Positions 49,307 to 57,652 of a stretch of DNA of 64,000 nt are shown here, in pieces (position 1 is the first letter of the stretch; every line of letters begins with the position of its first letter). The stretch spans positions 1-64,000 of the forward strand of contig NZ_JAERVK010000002.1 in assembly GCF_016745425.1 (NCBI RefSeq), in the 5' to 3' direction. This DNA comes from Candidatus Methylomicrobium oryzae. Lineage in GTDB: Bacteria > Pseudomonadota > Gammaproteobacteria > Methylococcales > Methylomonadaceae. The translations under genes and the position numbers were made by a program. The notes under the pieces were generated by a model. It made no database searches. It worked only from the letters and a program-made list of their open reading frames with translations, and had not been told where the DNA came from.

Positions 49307-50769
49307 AGCAAAGCTTGCTGGGAACGGCGCTGATTGCCTGTGGCCTGGGCGTCCTGGGCGGCTATTGGCTGGCTTCGAGACTTCAGCCCCCTGCTTCGCC
49401 TCCGGACATTCATTCGGAAAAAAAACCGGCTTTTTACCGGCATCCGATGAATCCGTCGATCACTTCAAAAGTGCCCGCCAAGGATGAAATGGGGATGGAC
49501 TATGTCCCGGTGTACGAATCGGAAGCAAAACAAGAAAAAGCACCTGCAGACATCGCACCGAGTCAGCCGGGCAAAATCCTGTACTACCGCCACCCGATGG
49601 GGCTGCCGGATACTTCGCCGGTGCCGAAGAAAGATGCGATGGGGATGGATTACATCCCGGTCTATGCGGAAGCGGACGACTCGAACGAAGCGCCTCTGCT
49701 CCGTCTGAGCACCGAAAAAATCCAGCGGCTCGGCGTCAAAACGGCGCCGGTCGAGAATACCGAAATCGCAAAAACGATTCGCAGCGTCGGGATCATCGAA
49801 GCCGACGAGCGGCGGCTGTATAACGTGACGCTTCGTTTCGACGGCTTTATCGAAAAACTCTACGCAAACGCGACCGGGCAGCCCGTAACCCGCGGCCAGC
49901 CGTTGTTCGAACTGTACAGTCCGGATTTGATTACGGCCCAGAACGAATATCTGCTTGCCAGGCAAAGCCAGAGCCTGCTGGCTGAGGGGCGGGATTGGGT
50001 GCAGTCGGGCGTCAAAAGCCTCGCGGAGAGCAGCCTGGAACGCCTCGAGAATTGGGGAATCTCGGCAAACGATCTCGGACGCCTTCGTCAGGGCGAGATG
50101 CTGAAGACCGTGGTCGTGCGTTCGCCCGCTTCCGGGGTGATCCTCGAAAAAACGGCGGTGGCAGGCGCGCGCGCCATGGCGGGCGACACGCTGTTCAAGA
50201 TCGCCGACCTGTCGAGGGTCTGGGCGATGGCCGAAGTGTACGAACAGGATATCGGGTCGATCAAGGCCGGCCAGACCGCACGGGTGACGCTCGACGCCTA
50301 TCCCGGAAAAACGTTTACCGGCAAGGTCGGGTTTGTTTATCCGATGCTGAATGCGGCGACGCGTACGGTCAAGGTACGCGTCGAACTGGCCAATCCGGGC
50401 CAGCTGTTAAAACCGATGATGTATGCGCAGCTGCAGATCGACGGCCAGAAGCGCCGGGCATTAACGGTGCCGACGTCGGCGGTTCTGGAAAGCGGTCGGC
50501 GCACGCTGGCGCTGGTGGACCGCGGCGGCGGGCGCTTCGAACCGCGCCCGGTCGAAGCCGGCCTCAGGGGCGAAGAGAGGATCGAGATTTTAAAAGGACT
50601 TCAGGAGCGCGAGCGTGTGGTGTTCAGCGCCAACTTCCTGATCGATGCCGAGAGCAACCTGAAGGCGGCGGTAAGTGCCTTTGAAACGGTCGATACCAAA
50701 CAGGACAGCACGGTGGCCGCCGAACCATCGCGATCCCATGGGGAACACAGCCATCAAGGAGGCCGGTAA
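49303..50769 (+). CDS. cusB: CusB-type efflux RND periplasmic adaptor
   Basis: Membrane fusion protein that links the RND pump to the outer channel. N-terminal anchor LIACGLGVLGGYWLASRL; then two metal-binding modules FYRHPMNPSITSKVPAKDEM and YYRHPMGLPDTSPVPKKDAM, each ending GMDY-[VI]-PVY and rich in Met and His; then hairpin and barrel domains with LFELYSPDLITAQNEYLLAR and RVWAMAEVYEQDIGSIKAGQ, ending in a His-rich tail (GEHSHQGGR). The doubled module is typical of Cu/Ag adaptors. Length 488. Between tolC-like and cusA genes, overlapping the former. Confidence 0.92.
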   Translation: MKQSLLGTALIACGLGVLGGYWLASRLQPPASPPDIHSEKKPAFYRHPMNPSITSKVPAKDEMGMDYVPVYESEAKQEKAPADIAPSQPGKILYYRHPMGLPDTSPVPKKDAMGMDYIPVYAEADDSNEAPLLRLSTEKIQRLGVKTAPVENTEIAKTIRSVGIIEADERRLYNVTLRFDGFIEKLYANATGQPVTRGQPLFELYSPDLITAQNEYLLARQSQSLLAEGRDWVQSGVKSLAESSLERLENWGISANDLGRLRQGEMLKTVVVRSPASGVILEKTAVAGARAMAGDTLFKIADLSRVWAMAEVYEQDIGSIKAGQTARVTLDAYPGKTFTGKVGFVYPMLNAATRTVKVRVELANPGQLLKPMMYAQLQIDGQKRRALTVPTSAVLESGRRTLALVDRGGGRFEPRPVEAGLRGEERIEILKGLQERERVVFSANFLIDAESNLKAAVSAFETVDTKQDSTVAAEPSRSHGEHSHQGGR

Positions 50770-50770
50770 C

Positions 50771-53700
50771 ATGCTCGGAAGACTCATCGAATGGTCGGCG
50801 CGCAACGGTTTCCTGGTTCTGCTCGCCACGGCGTTTATCGTGATCGCGGGCGTTTATGCGGTCTTCAAAACCCCGCTCGACGCTTTGCCGGATCTGTCGG
50901 ACGTCCAGGTAATCGTTTATACCGAATACCCCGGTCAGGCCCCGCAGGTAGTCGAAGACCAGGTCACCTATCCTTTGACCACGGCGATGTTGAGCGTACC
51001 GCGCTCGAAGGTAGTGCGCGGCTTTTCGTTTTTCGGCGCCTCCTTTGTGTATGTGATTTTCGAGGACGGTGTTGATGTCTATTGGGCACGCTCGCGGGTG
51101 CTGGAATACCTGAATTTTGCCTCCGGCCGCCTGCCGAAAGGCATCACGCCGAATCTGGGGCCGGATGCGACCGGGGTAGGCTGGGTCTTTCAATACGTGG
51201 TGCAGAGCGCACGCCATTCGCTGGCGGAGCTCAGGACACTGCAGGACTGGTTCATCCGGTACCAGTTGACCAAGGCACGCGGGGTCGCGGAAGTCGCCAG
51301 CGTCGGCGGTTTCGTCCGACAATATCAGGTCGTGGTCGATCCTCGCAAACTCCAGGCTTACGGTATTCCGCTGTCCGCGATCGGCCTTGCGATTGCCGAA
51401 AGCAACCGCGACGTCGGCGGCAGAACCATCGAAATGGCGGAAACCGAGTACATGGTGCGCGGCAAAGGCTATCTGCGGGGCATCAGTGACATCGAGGATC
51501 TGGTCGTGAAGGCCGAAGGCGGCACGCCGGTGCGGATCCGCGACGTCGCCCGCGTGGAATTCGGGCCGGACGAGCGCCGGGGCGTCACCGAACTGAACGG
51601 CGAAGGCGAGGCCGTCTCCGGCATCGCGATCGCGCGGTATGGCCAAAATGCATTGGACGTGATCGAGAACGTGAAAGCCAAATTTCGGGAAATCGCTCCG
51701 GGCCTGCCGGCTGGGGTTTCGGTAACGCCGATTTACGACCGCTCCGTGTTGATCTTGAAGGCGATCCGGAATCTGCGCGATAAATTGATCGAGGAAAGCC
51801 TGATCGTCGCGGTCGTCTGCGTCGTGTTCCTCTTCCATGTGCGCAGCGCGCTGGTCGCGATCGTGATGCTGCCGGTCGGGGTGCTGATCGCCTTCATCGT
51901 GATGCACGGGCTCGGCCTCAATTCGAACATCATGAGCCTCGGCGGCATTGCGATCGCGATCGGCGTAATGGTCGATGCGGCGATCGTGATGATCGAGAAC
52001 GCGCACAAACACCTGGAGCGCGCCCCGCCCGATGCCGACCGCCTCGAACTGATGATCCGGTCCGCCCGGGAAGTCGGCCCGGCCTTGTTCCTGAGCCTTT
52101 GGGTGATTACCGTCTCGTTCCTTCCGGTCTTCGTGCTCGAAGAACAGGAAGGCCGGCTGTTCAAACCGCTGGCTTACACCAAGACTTTTGCGATGGCCGG
52201 CGCCGCTTTATTGTCGGTGACGCTGGTGCCGGTCTTGATGGTGCTGTTCATCCGGGGGAACATCGTACCGGAGCACCGCAACCCGCTCAATCGGCTGCTG
52301 ATCCGGCTGTACCGGCCGATCATCGAGGCGGTATTGCGCTGGAAAAAACTGACCGTGTTCCTGGCGTTGGCCGTTTTGCTCGCTTCCGCTTACCCGGCCT
52401 CGAAACTGGGCAGCGAATTCATGCCGACGCTGAACGAAGGCACGTTGCTGTTCATGCCGATGAGCCTGCCCGGTCTCTCGGTCACCAAGGCCGCTGAAAT
52501 CATGCAAACCCACAACCGGATCCTGAAAAGCTTTCCGGAGGTTGAATCGGTCTTCGGCAAAGCCGGGCGCGCGGCGACCGCGACCGATCCCGCGCCGCTC
52601 GAAATGTTCGAAACGGTGGTCAATCTGAAACCAGAGTCGGCGTGGCGGCCGGGAATGACGACCGACAAGCTGATCGCCGAAATGGATAAAGCGGCGCAAA
52701 TGCCCGGCGTGACGATCGCCTGGACCATGCCGATCAAAAACCGGATCGACATGCTCTCGACCGGGATCCGCACCCCGATCGGGATCAAAGTGTTCGGCAC
52801 CGACCTCGGGCAAATGGAAAAACTGGCGACCGACATCGAAGCCGCGGTCAAAACCGTGCCGGGCACGACCAGCGCTTATGCGGAACGGATTACCGGGGGC
52901 TTCTACCTGAACATCGAACCGGACCGGAACCAGCTGGCCCGCTACGGACTCACCGTCGGGAAACTTCAGGACGTGATCGCGTCGGCATTAGGAGGCGAAA
53001 CAGTGACCACAACAGTCGAGGGCCGGGAGCGCTTCAATGTGATCGTGCGCTATCCGCGCGAACTGCGCGATTCGCCGGAGATGATCCTGACGCAGGTGCT
53101 GGTGCCGCTGCCGGACGGCGCGATGCTGCCTTTAGGCCAATTGGCCGGGATCAGCCTCGACAAGGGCGCACCGGCGATTCGGACCGAGAACGCGCTGCTT
53201 TCAGCCTATGTTTTCGTCGATATTCGGGGTCGCGACATCGGCGGTTACGTGGCCGACGCGCAGCGGGCCGTGTTCGAAAAAGTGAAGTTTCCGCCCGGCT
53301 ATTACGCGACCTGGAGCGGCCAGTTCGAATACCTGGAGCGGGCGAAGGCCAAGCTCGCCGTGGCGGTGCCGATGACGCTGTTCATCATCTTCCTGCTGCT
53401 TTACCTGAATTTCAAGCGCATCACCGAAACGCTGATCGTGATGCTGTCGCTGCCCTTTTCGCTGATCGGCGGCATCTGGCTGTTGTACTGGCTCGGCTAC
53501 AACCTCAGCGTGGCGGTCGTGGTCGGCTTCATCGCCCTGGCCGGCGTGGCGGCCGAAACCGGGGTCGTGATGCTGATTTATCTGGATCAGGCGCTGGAAA
53601 GAATCAGGGCAGTCCGAACGGCAGAAAACCGGCCGCTGGCCAAATCCGACCTGTACGACGCGATCCGGGAGGGTGCGGTCGAACGGGTCAGGCCGAAGAT

Positions 53701-53887
53701 TATGACCGTAGCCGCCATCGTAGCCGGCCTGCTGCCGATCATGTGGGGGTCCGGCACCGGCTCGGAAGTAATGCGCCGCATTGCCGCCCCGATGGTCGGC
53801 GGGATGGTAACTTCTACCTTACTGACGCTGATCGTGATTCCGGCCGTTTACGCCTGGTTAAAAGCAGGCTCTCCGCTTCGGAAATAA
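50771..53887 (+). CDS. cusA: CusA-type heavy-metal RND efflux pump
   Basis: Inner-membrane proton-driven exporter, 1038 residues, 12 spans. The start ATG 50771 (MLGRLIEWSARNGFLVLLAT) is 1 base after the cusB stop, with AGGAGGCC as ribosome site. Subgroup-diagnostic motifs are the copper/silver type: span 4 NIMSLGGIAIAIGVMVDAAI and VMIENAHKHLERAP, and ALAGVAAETGVVMLIYLDQA. Porter-domain strings such as VFGKAGRAATATDPAPLEMF agree. CzcA-type pumps (Zn, Co, Cd) differ at these positions. Together with the upstream genes it forms a periplasmic Cu/Ag efflux complex. Confidence 0.93.
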   Translation: MLGRLIEWSARNGFLVLLATAFIVIAGVYAVFKTPLDALPDLSDVQVIVYTEYPGQAPQVVEDQVTYPLTTAMLSVPRSKVVRGFSFFGASFVYVIFEDGVDVYWARSRVLEYLNFASGRLPKGITPNLGPDATGVGWVFQYVVQSARHSLAELRTLQDWFIRYQLTKARGVAEVASVGGFVRQYQVVVDPRKLQAYGIPLSAIGLAIAESNRDVGGRTIEMAETEYMVRGKGYLRGISDIEDLVVKAEGGTPVRIRDVARVEFGPDERRGVTELNGEGEAVSGIAIARYGQNALDVIENVKAKFREIAPGLPAGVSVTPIYDRSVLILKAIRNLRDKLIEESLIVAVVCVVFLFHVRSALVAIVMLPVGVLIAFIVMHGLGLNSNIMSLGGIAIAIGVMVDAAIVMIENAHKHLERAPPDADRLELMIRSAREVGPALFLSLWVITVSFLPVFVLEEQEGRLFKPLAYTKTFAMAGAALLSVTLVPVLMVLFIRGNIVPEHRNPLNRLLIRLYRPIIEAVLRWKKLTVFLALAVLLASAYPASKLGSEFMPTLNEGTLLFMPMSLPGLSVTKAAEIMQTHNRILKSFPEVESVFGKAGRAATATDPAPLEMFETVVNLKPESAWRPGMTTDKLIAEMDKAAQMPGVTIAWTMPIKNRIDMLSTGIRTPIGIKVFGTDLGQMEKLATDIEAAVKTVPGTTSAYAERITGGFYLNIEPDRNQLARYGLTVGKLQDVIASALGGETVTTTVEGRERFNVIVRYPRELRDSPEMILTQVLVPLPDGAMLPLGQLAGISLDKGAPAIRTENALLSAYVFVDIRGRDIGGYVADAQRAVFEKVKFPPGYYATWSGQFEYLERAKAKLAVAVPMTLFIIFLLLYLNFKRITETLIVMLSLPFSLIGGIWLLYWLGYNLSVAVVVGFIALAGVAAETGVVMLIYLDQALERIRAVRTAENRPLAKSDLYDAIREGAVERVRPKIMTVAAIVAGLLPIMWGSGTGSEVMRRIAAPMVGGMVTSTLLTLIVIPAVYAWLKAGSPLRK

Positions 53888-54019
53888 ACAAGGTTTACCG
53901 GTTCTTTAGTTTTATTTTTAACAAAAAAAGGGGGTGGGCCTGTCATAGATGAAGAGCCAATCGATTGAATAATGATTGCGATCTCTCATTAAAAAAGCGA
54001 TTTTAAAGAGGAACCTGTC

Positions 54020-54379
54020 ATGAACAAAAAATTAATCGGGTGTTTGGCTTTCACTTTGATGGCTTCTATCGGCTGCACGCCAATGCGAACCGTGCATACG
54101 CAGGATATAAAAACATTGTCGTCGACAGCCAAAACCGCTGACGACCACGAAGCGCTTGCCTCCCATTATGAAGCCGAAGCCAAACTGTTTGAAGAGAAAG
54201 TGGAGGCCCATAAGAAACTTCTGGAACATTTCGAACGCGAACCTTGGTTATTCGGCAGACAAGGCGTCGACTTCGAAAATCACTGCAACAAGCTGATTCA
54301 AATCTACAGCCAAGCGGCCGAAGCGAACTTCGAAATGGCGAAGATGCACCGCGAATTGGCGGAAGGAGCAAAACCGTAG
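54020..54379 (+). CDS. Small putative lipoprotein
   Basis: A 119-residue protein with a signal peptide ending MASIGC, a lipobox-like site, so the mature part is probably lipid-anchored at C19. The rest is helical with charged heptads (ADDHEALASHYEAEAKLFEE) and one more Cys (ENHCNKL). I know no family for it. AAGAGGAACC is a fine ribosome site. It lies 132 bases after cusA in the same orientation and is followed by a hairpin; it could belong to the metal-efflux unit, but no metal motif is visible. Confidence 0.7.
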   Translation: MNKKLIGCLAFTLMASIGCTPMRTVHTQDIKTLSSTAKTADDHEALASHYEAEAKLFEEKVEAHKKLLEHFEREPWLFGRQGVDFENHCNKLIQIYSQAAEANFEMAKMHRELAEGAKP

Positions 54380-54400
54380 CGAAATAGCGAATTTAAATAC

Positions 54401-54425
54401 CATCAATCTATAAAGCAGATTGATG
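54401..54425. terminator. Hairpin between convergent genes
   Basis: CATCAATCT (54401-54409) and AGATTGATG (54417-54425) pair perfectly around ATAAAGC. It lies between the ends of the lipoprotein gene and the convergent phosphoribosyltransferase gene, so a shared terminator is likely, though no strong T-run follows. Confidence 0.5.
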
Positions 54426-54456
54426 ACTGACTTCAATTTGACTCGTTCATTGGCGC

Positions 54457-55089
54457 TTAATTGGCAATGTTGGCACGCCGATTCTCCAGCTCAAGCAGCC
54501 ATAACGCATCTTCGATTTGCTGGAAGGTCACGGCGACGTCGTGCCGCCGCCTGAACTCCTGCTGCAAACGTACGGGATCCCGCGTGTCGAGCCGCATTTT
54601 CTCGATCAAGCCCGACAAATCCTCGTTAACTGCCCAGGGATAAATAATCCACCGCCATTCGCCGATCGTCCCGGCATAATGATCCGGCACGAATGCGGAG
54701 ACGGTTTTCAATTGCATCGCCGCGGTATGCAGCGAACGGGGCGTACCGGACCGATGAAGATGCTCGACCGCGACCGCGAAGGTATCGCCGCTGTCGCACA
54801 CATCGTCGACCAGCAGCACGTGGCGTCCGTTGATGTCGGCATTCAGGGGATATTTGACCAGCGCCTCGCGCTGTTTTTGCGCGCCGCGGTAATGCTCGAT
54901 CTTCAGGGAGGTCAGGTCGGAAACGCCCAGCATGTCCGACAACAACCGCCCCGGAATGTAGCCTCCCCGCGCGATCGCCACGATCATGTCGATCGGCCCC
55001 CCCGCTGCGCGCACCTTCCGCGCCACTTCCCGGCATAGCAGGTAAACATCTTCCCATGTAACCAGGGTGCAAGGCATGGTGTCGGACAT
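54457..55089 (-). CDS. Phosphoribosyltransferase-family protein
   Basis: Type I PRTase fold. The PRPP-binding signature HVLLVDDVCDSGDTFAVAVE is complete; the N-terminal half has DMIVAIARGGYIPGRLLSDM, as in xanthine/guanine phosphoribosyltransferase-like proteins. About 210 residues. ATG 55089 (MSDTMPC) is preferred; ATG 55095 is also in frame. A C-terminal extension (DPVRLQQEFRRRHDVAVTF) is not part of the core fold. Role: purine salvage is likely, but nearby genes give no help. Confidence 0.82.
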   Translation of the reverse strand: MSDTMPCTLVTWEDVYLLCREVARKVRAAGGPIDMIVAIARGGYIPGRLLSDMLGVSDLTSLKIEHYRGAQKQREALVKYPLNADINGRHVLLVDDVCDSGDTFAVAVEHLHRSGTPRSLHTAAMQLKTVSAFVPDHYAGTIGEWRWIIYPWAVNEDLSGLIEKMRLDTRDPVRLQQEFRRRHDVAVTFQQIEDALWLLELENRRANIAN

Positions 55090-55273
55090 TAACAAATCCT
55101 CGTTGCTATAGACGGCGTTCCGCTAACCGATAGCATAACACTGTTGCGTCGAACGGTATCAAGAGATAAAGCAAACAGATTTAAGCGGGAACTACGCTTG
55201 ACAGGGAATCGGCGCTCACTTATCTTTCGGGAAACAGGCCTTTCAGATTTTGGTTTTCAGCGAGGGACAAGCC

Positions 55274-56017
55274 ATGTCGAACGTCAGCGAAGCAGAACGG
55301 AAGCTGCGCATTGATCTGGCCGCCGCTTTTCATCTGGCGGTCGCGAATAACCTGCACGAAGGTATCGCGAACCATTTCTCCGCGGTGCTGCCCGACCGCT
55401 CGCATTTTCTGGTCAATCCGTTCGGGCTGCATTTTTCGGAAATCACCGCATCGAACCTGATCGTCTGCGATTTCGACGGCAACGTTGTGCGCGGCGACGG
55501 CGCTCCGGCCGCCTCGGCCCATCACATCCATGCACCGATCCACCGGCTGGTGCCCCGCGCCCGCGTGCTGCTGCATACGCATCAGCCTTATGCGACCGCG
55601 CTGGCGATGATCCAAGGCGGCCGCCTCGAATGGGCGCTGCATACGACCTGCCGGTTCTACGGCCGGGTCGCCTACGATACCGATTACGACGGCGTCGCGT
55701 TATCGGATTCGGTCGGCGAACGGATGGCCGGCATTCTGGGCCACGCCGAACTGCTGTTCCTGGGCAATCACGGCGTGATGACCGCCGCGCCGACCGTCGC
55801 CCAGGCATTCGACGACCTTTATTTCGTCGAACGGGCCGCGCAAACCCAACTGCTCGCGATGAGCACCGGCCGGCCGCTGGCTCTCCTGGCGCCCGAAATG
55901 GTCGAACAGGTCGCTGCCCAAACCCGCTACGAACGATTCGAATTGGGCTATATCGAGCGGCATTTCGCCGCACAGAAGCGTTTACTGGATTCGGCGGGGT
56001 GCATTTACCGCCAGTGA
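55274..56017 (+). CDS. Class II aldolase/adducin-family protein
   Basis: A 247-residue zinc-type aldolase fold. Zn-ligand and active-site segments are HIHAPIHRLVPRARVLLHTH and LLFLGNHGVMTAAPTVAQAF, with DLYFVERAAQTQLLA. Family members include fuculose-phosphate aldolase and decarboxylases; this one resembles the uncharacterised bacterial adducin-like group, so the substrate is unknown. The start ATG 55274 has CGAGGGACAA upstream. It diverges from the phosphoribosyltransferase. Confidence 0.85.
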   Translation: MSNVSEAERKLRIDLAAAFHLAVANNLHEGIANHFSAVLPDRSHFLVNPFGLHFSEITASNLIVCDFDGNVVRGDGAPAASAHHIHAPIHRLVPRARVLLHTHQPYATALAMIQGGRLEWALHTTCRFYGRVAYDTDYDGVALSDSVGERMAGILGHAELLFLGNHGVMTAAPTVAQAFDDLYFVERAAQTQLLAMSTGRPLALLAPEMVEQVAAQTRYERFELGYIERHFAAQKRLLDSAGCIYRQ

Positions 56018-56101
56018 TCTGCCGCTTCAGCGCCGCCTATTAATTCAAAACCATTTCCGCATCGGTAAGGTCTTATGATTTGTTTTATAGGAAGAATACC
56101 G

Positions 56102-56554
56102 ATGAACGAACCCACAGAACGGATCAACAAACTCGGCAGCTCCCCTAAAAAAAGAGCTTACTGGCATAACCTTTTCGACCGCTTCGCGCGAGCAGGGGCT
56201 CGGATGACCGGCAAGCCGCTCGCTTTCAATATCGCGATCCTGGTCATTCTGATCTGGGTAATCACCGGCCCGCTGTTCGGCTACAGCGATACCTGGCAGT
56301 TGATCATCAACACCGCGACCACTATCGTGACCTTTTTAATGGTATTTCTGATTCAGCACACGCAAAACCGGGATACCGATGCGTTGCAGGTGAAGCTGGA
56401 TGAACTGATTCGCGTGATCGAAGGCGCAAATAACGAACTGTTGGATCTGGAAGAAATAGGAGAGGATGAGCTTCTCCACCTGCACAAACACTATCTGGAA
56501 TTGGCGCGCCTCTCACGGGAAGCCAGGAAGCAAAGAGTCGTCAGCTCGAAATAG
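56102..56554 (+). CDS. Low-affinity iron permease-family protein
   Basis: A 150-residue membrane protein with two spans (AFNIAILVILIWVITGPLFG and LIINTATTIVTFLMVFLIQH) followed by HTQNRDTDALQVKLDELIRV, which fits Pfam family PF04120, named for fungal Fet4 but functionally untested in bacteria. ATG 56102 begins MNEPTERINKLG; a longer start is possible but less likely. It sits alone, followed by a hairpin terminator shared with the convergent MlaC gene. Confidence 0.8.
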   Translation: MNEPTERINKLGSSPKKRAYWHNLFDRFARAGARMTGKPLAFNIAILVILIWVITGPLFGYSDTWQLIINTATTIVTFLMVFLIQHTQNRDTDALQVKLDELIRVIEGANNELLDLEEIGEDELLHLHKHYLELARLSREARKQRVVSSK

Positions 56555-56564
56555 CCGGTTGATC

Positions 56565-56588
56565 TCAGGGTGCCGTCACGCACCCTGA
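56565..56588. terminator. Hairpin between convergent genes
   Basis: TCAGGGTGC (56565-56573) and GCACCCTGA (56580-56588) form a perfect 9-bp stem around CGTCAC, placed 11 bases after the iron-permease-type gene and 22 before the end of the MlaC gene. No clear T-run, so termination may need Rho or be bidirectional and weak. Confidence 0.55.
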
Positions 56589-56609
56589 GCGCCCAACACG
56601 GCAACAGCA

Positions 56610-57242
56610 TCAGGAACCTTTGCCGTTTAACGCTTCAGCGTTACGTTTAGCGAGAGAATCGTTCAGCGCGCTTAACGAACCTTTCTTCTGGATGTCTTCG
56701 CTGAAACTCGAACGGTAATTGGTAACCAGACTCACGCCCTCGATGATGATGTCGTACACCTTCCAGCCGCCTTTTCCTTGAAACATCCGGTAATTGACCT
56801 GTACCGGCTTTTGTCCCGGCTGCAGGACTTCGGTTTTGACGACGACTTTCTTGCCGCCGCCTGCATCGATCGGCTGAAAACGGAGGTTCCAGTTGTTGTA
56901 TTCGACAAAGGCCCGGGAATACGAGCGGACCAGCAGCGTCCGGAATTCGTTCTTGAAGCGTTCGCGCTCGGCGGGAGACGCGGTTTTCCAGTGCTTGCCC
57001 AAAACCAGAGGGGCGATCACGTCGAAATCGGCGTGCGGATAGATTACGCCGTCCACGAAGCGGGTCACCTGCGCAAAATCGCGGGTAAACGCTTTGTCTT
57101 GAAAACGCTGCCGCAATTGCTCCGAAACATCCTGAATCACCTGTTGCGGCTCCTGCAAACCGCCGGCCGTTACGTGGGTCACCGGGATCAGCCCCAGGAC
57201 GACCAGACCGAGCAGCGCATATTTTTTTATCAGGTTTTGCAT
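56610..57242 (-). CDS. MlaC-family periplasmic phospholipid-binding protein
   Basis: Belongs to the MlaC/Ttg2D family, which carries phospholipids between membranes. A signal peptide is present (MQNLIKKYALLGLVVLGLIP, cleaved near VTA-GG). Conserved stretches: QVTRFVDGVIYPHADFDVIA, LVLGKHWKTASPAERERFKN, and YDIIIEGVSLVTNYRSSFSE. Length 210. No mlaABDEF genes lie nearby, so it is an orphan copy; a hopanoid or lipid carrier is an alternative. Confidence 0.88.
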   Translation of the reverse strand: MQNLIKKYALLGLVVLGLIPVTHVTAGGLQEPQQVIQDVSEQLRQRFQDKAFTRDFAQVTRFVDGVIYPHADFDVIAPLVLGKHWKTASPAERERFKNEFRTLLVRSYSRAFVEYNNWNLRFQPIDAGGGKKVVVKTEVLQPGQKPVQVNYRMFQGKGGWKVYDIIIEGVSLVTNYRSSFSEDIQKKGSLSALNDSLAKRNAEALNGKGS

Positions 57243-57652
57243 GATTATTATCCTGTCGGAATAATGAAAGAAATCGGAAAAAAGCTTTTTCCAAGCGGAA
57301 TATACTTCGCCGGCATTAACGGGGGCTGAATTTCGGATAATCGTTTGTTAAGGGACCGCGCTTTATCCGCTCGCGACACGAAGACCTGCCAGGTTTTGAA
57401 AATCCGGCAGGCCTCTTAGGATTTAGACGGGTATAACTTCCCGGTTTTAATCTGTTCGCATTGTGTAGCTTTTCAGCGCGAATGCATTCACTCCCCTCTT
57501 TGAAAAAGAGGGGGGCGGGGGAGATTTATTAAATAAATCCCCCTTGATCCCCCTTTTTCAAAGGGGGAAGTGAGCGTTTATTTCAGCCTCTCTCTAGCCT
57601 ACTGATTTCGGGAAATTATTTGGAGCCAAATCCTTAGTGCGGTATTGGAATC
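57243..57652. other. Non-coding region holding a dispersed repeat
   Basis: No gene. The region is occupied largely by the second copy of the dispersed palindromic repeat (57486-57574). The rest shows nothing recognisable apart from the promoter side of the MlaC gene. Confidence 0.55.
57486..57574. repeat. Dispersed palindromic repeat, copy 2
   Basis: About 89 bases whose reverse complement matches copy 1 (36945-37022): CACTCCCCTCTTTGAAAA, AGATTTATTAAATAAATC and TTCAAAGGGGGAAGTG are shared in order. Short length differences occur in the G runs. The two copies are in opposite orientation. Confidence 0.75.

Noticed and set aside
50624-52012. 462-codon minus-strand frame inside cusA
   Set aside because: Antisense shadow of the conserved RND pump; His/Asp/Arg-rich low-complexity product.
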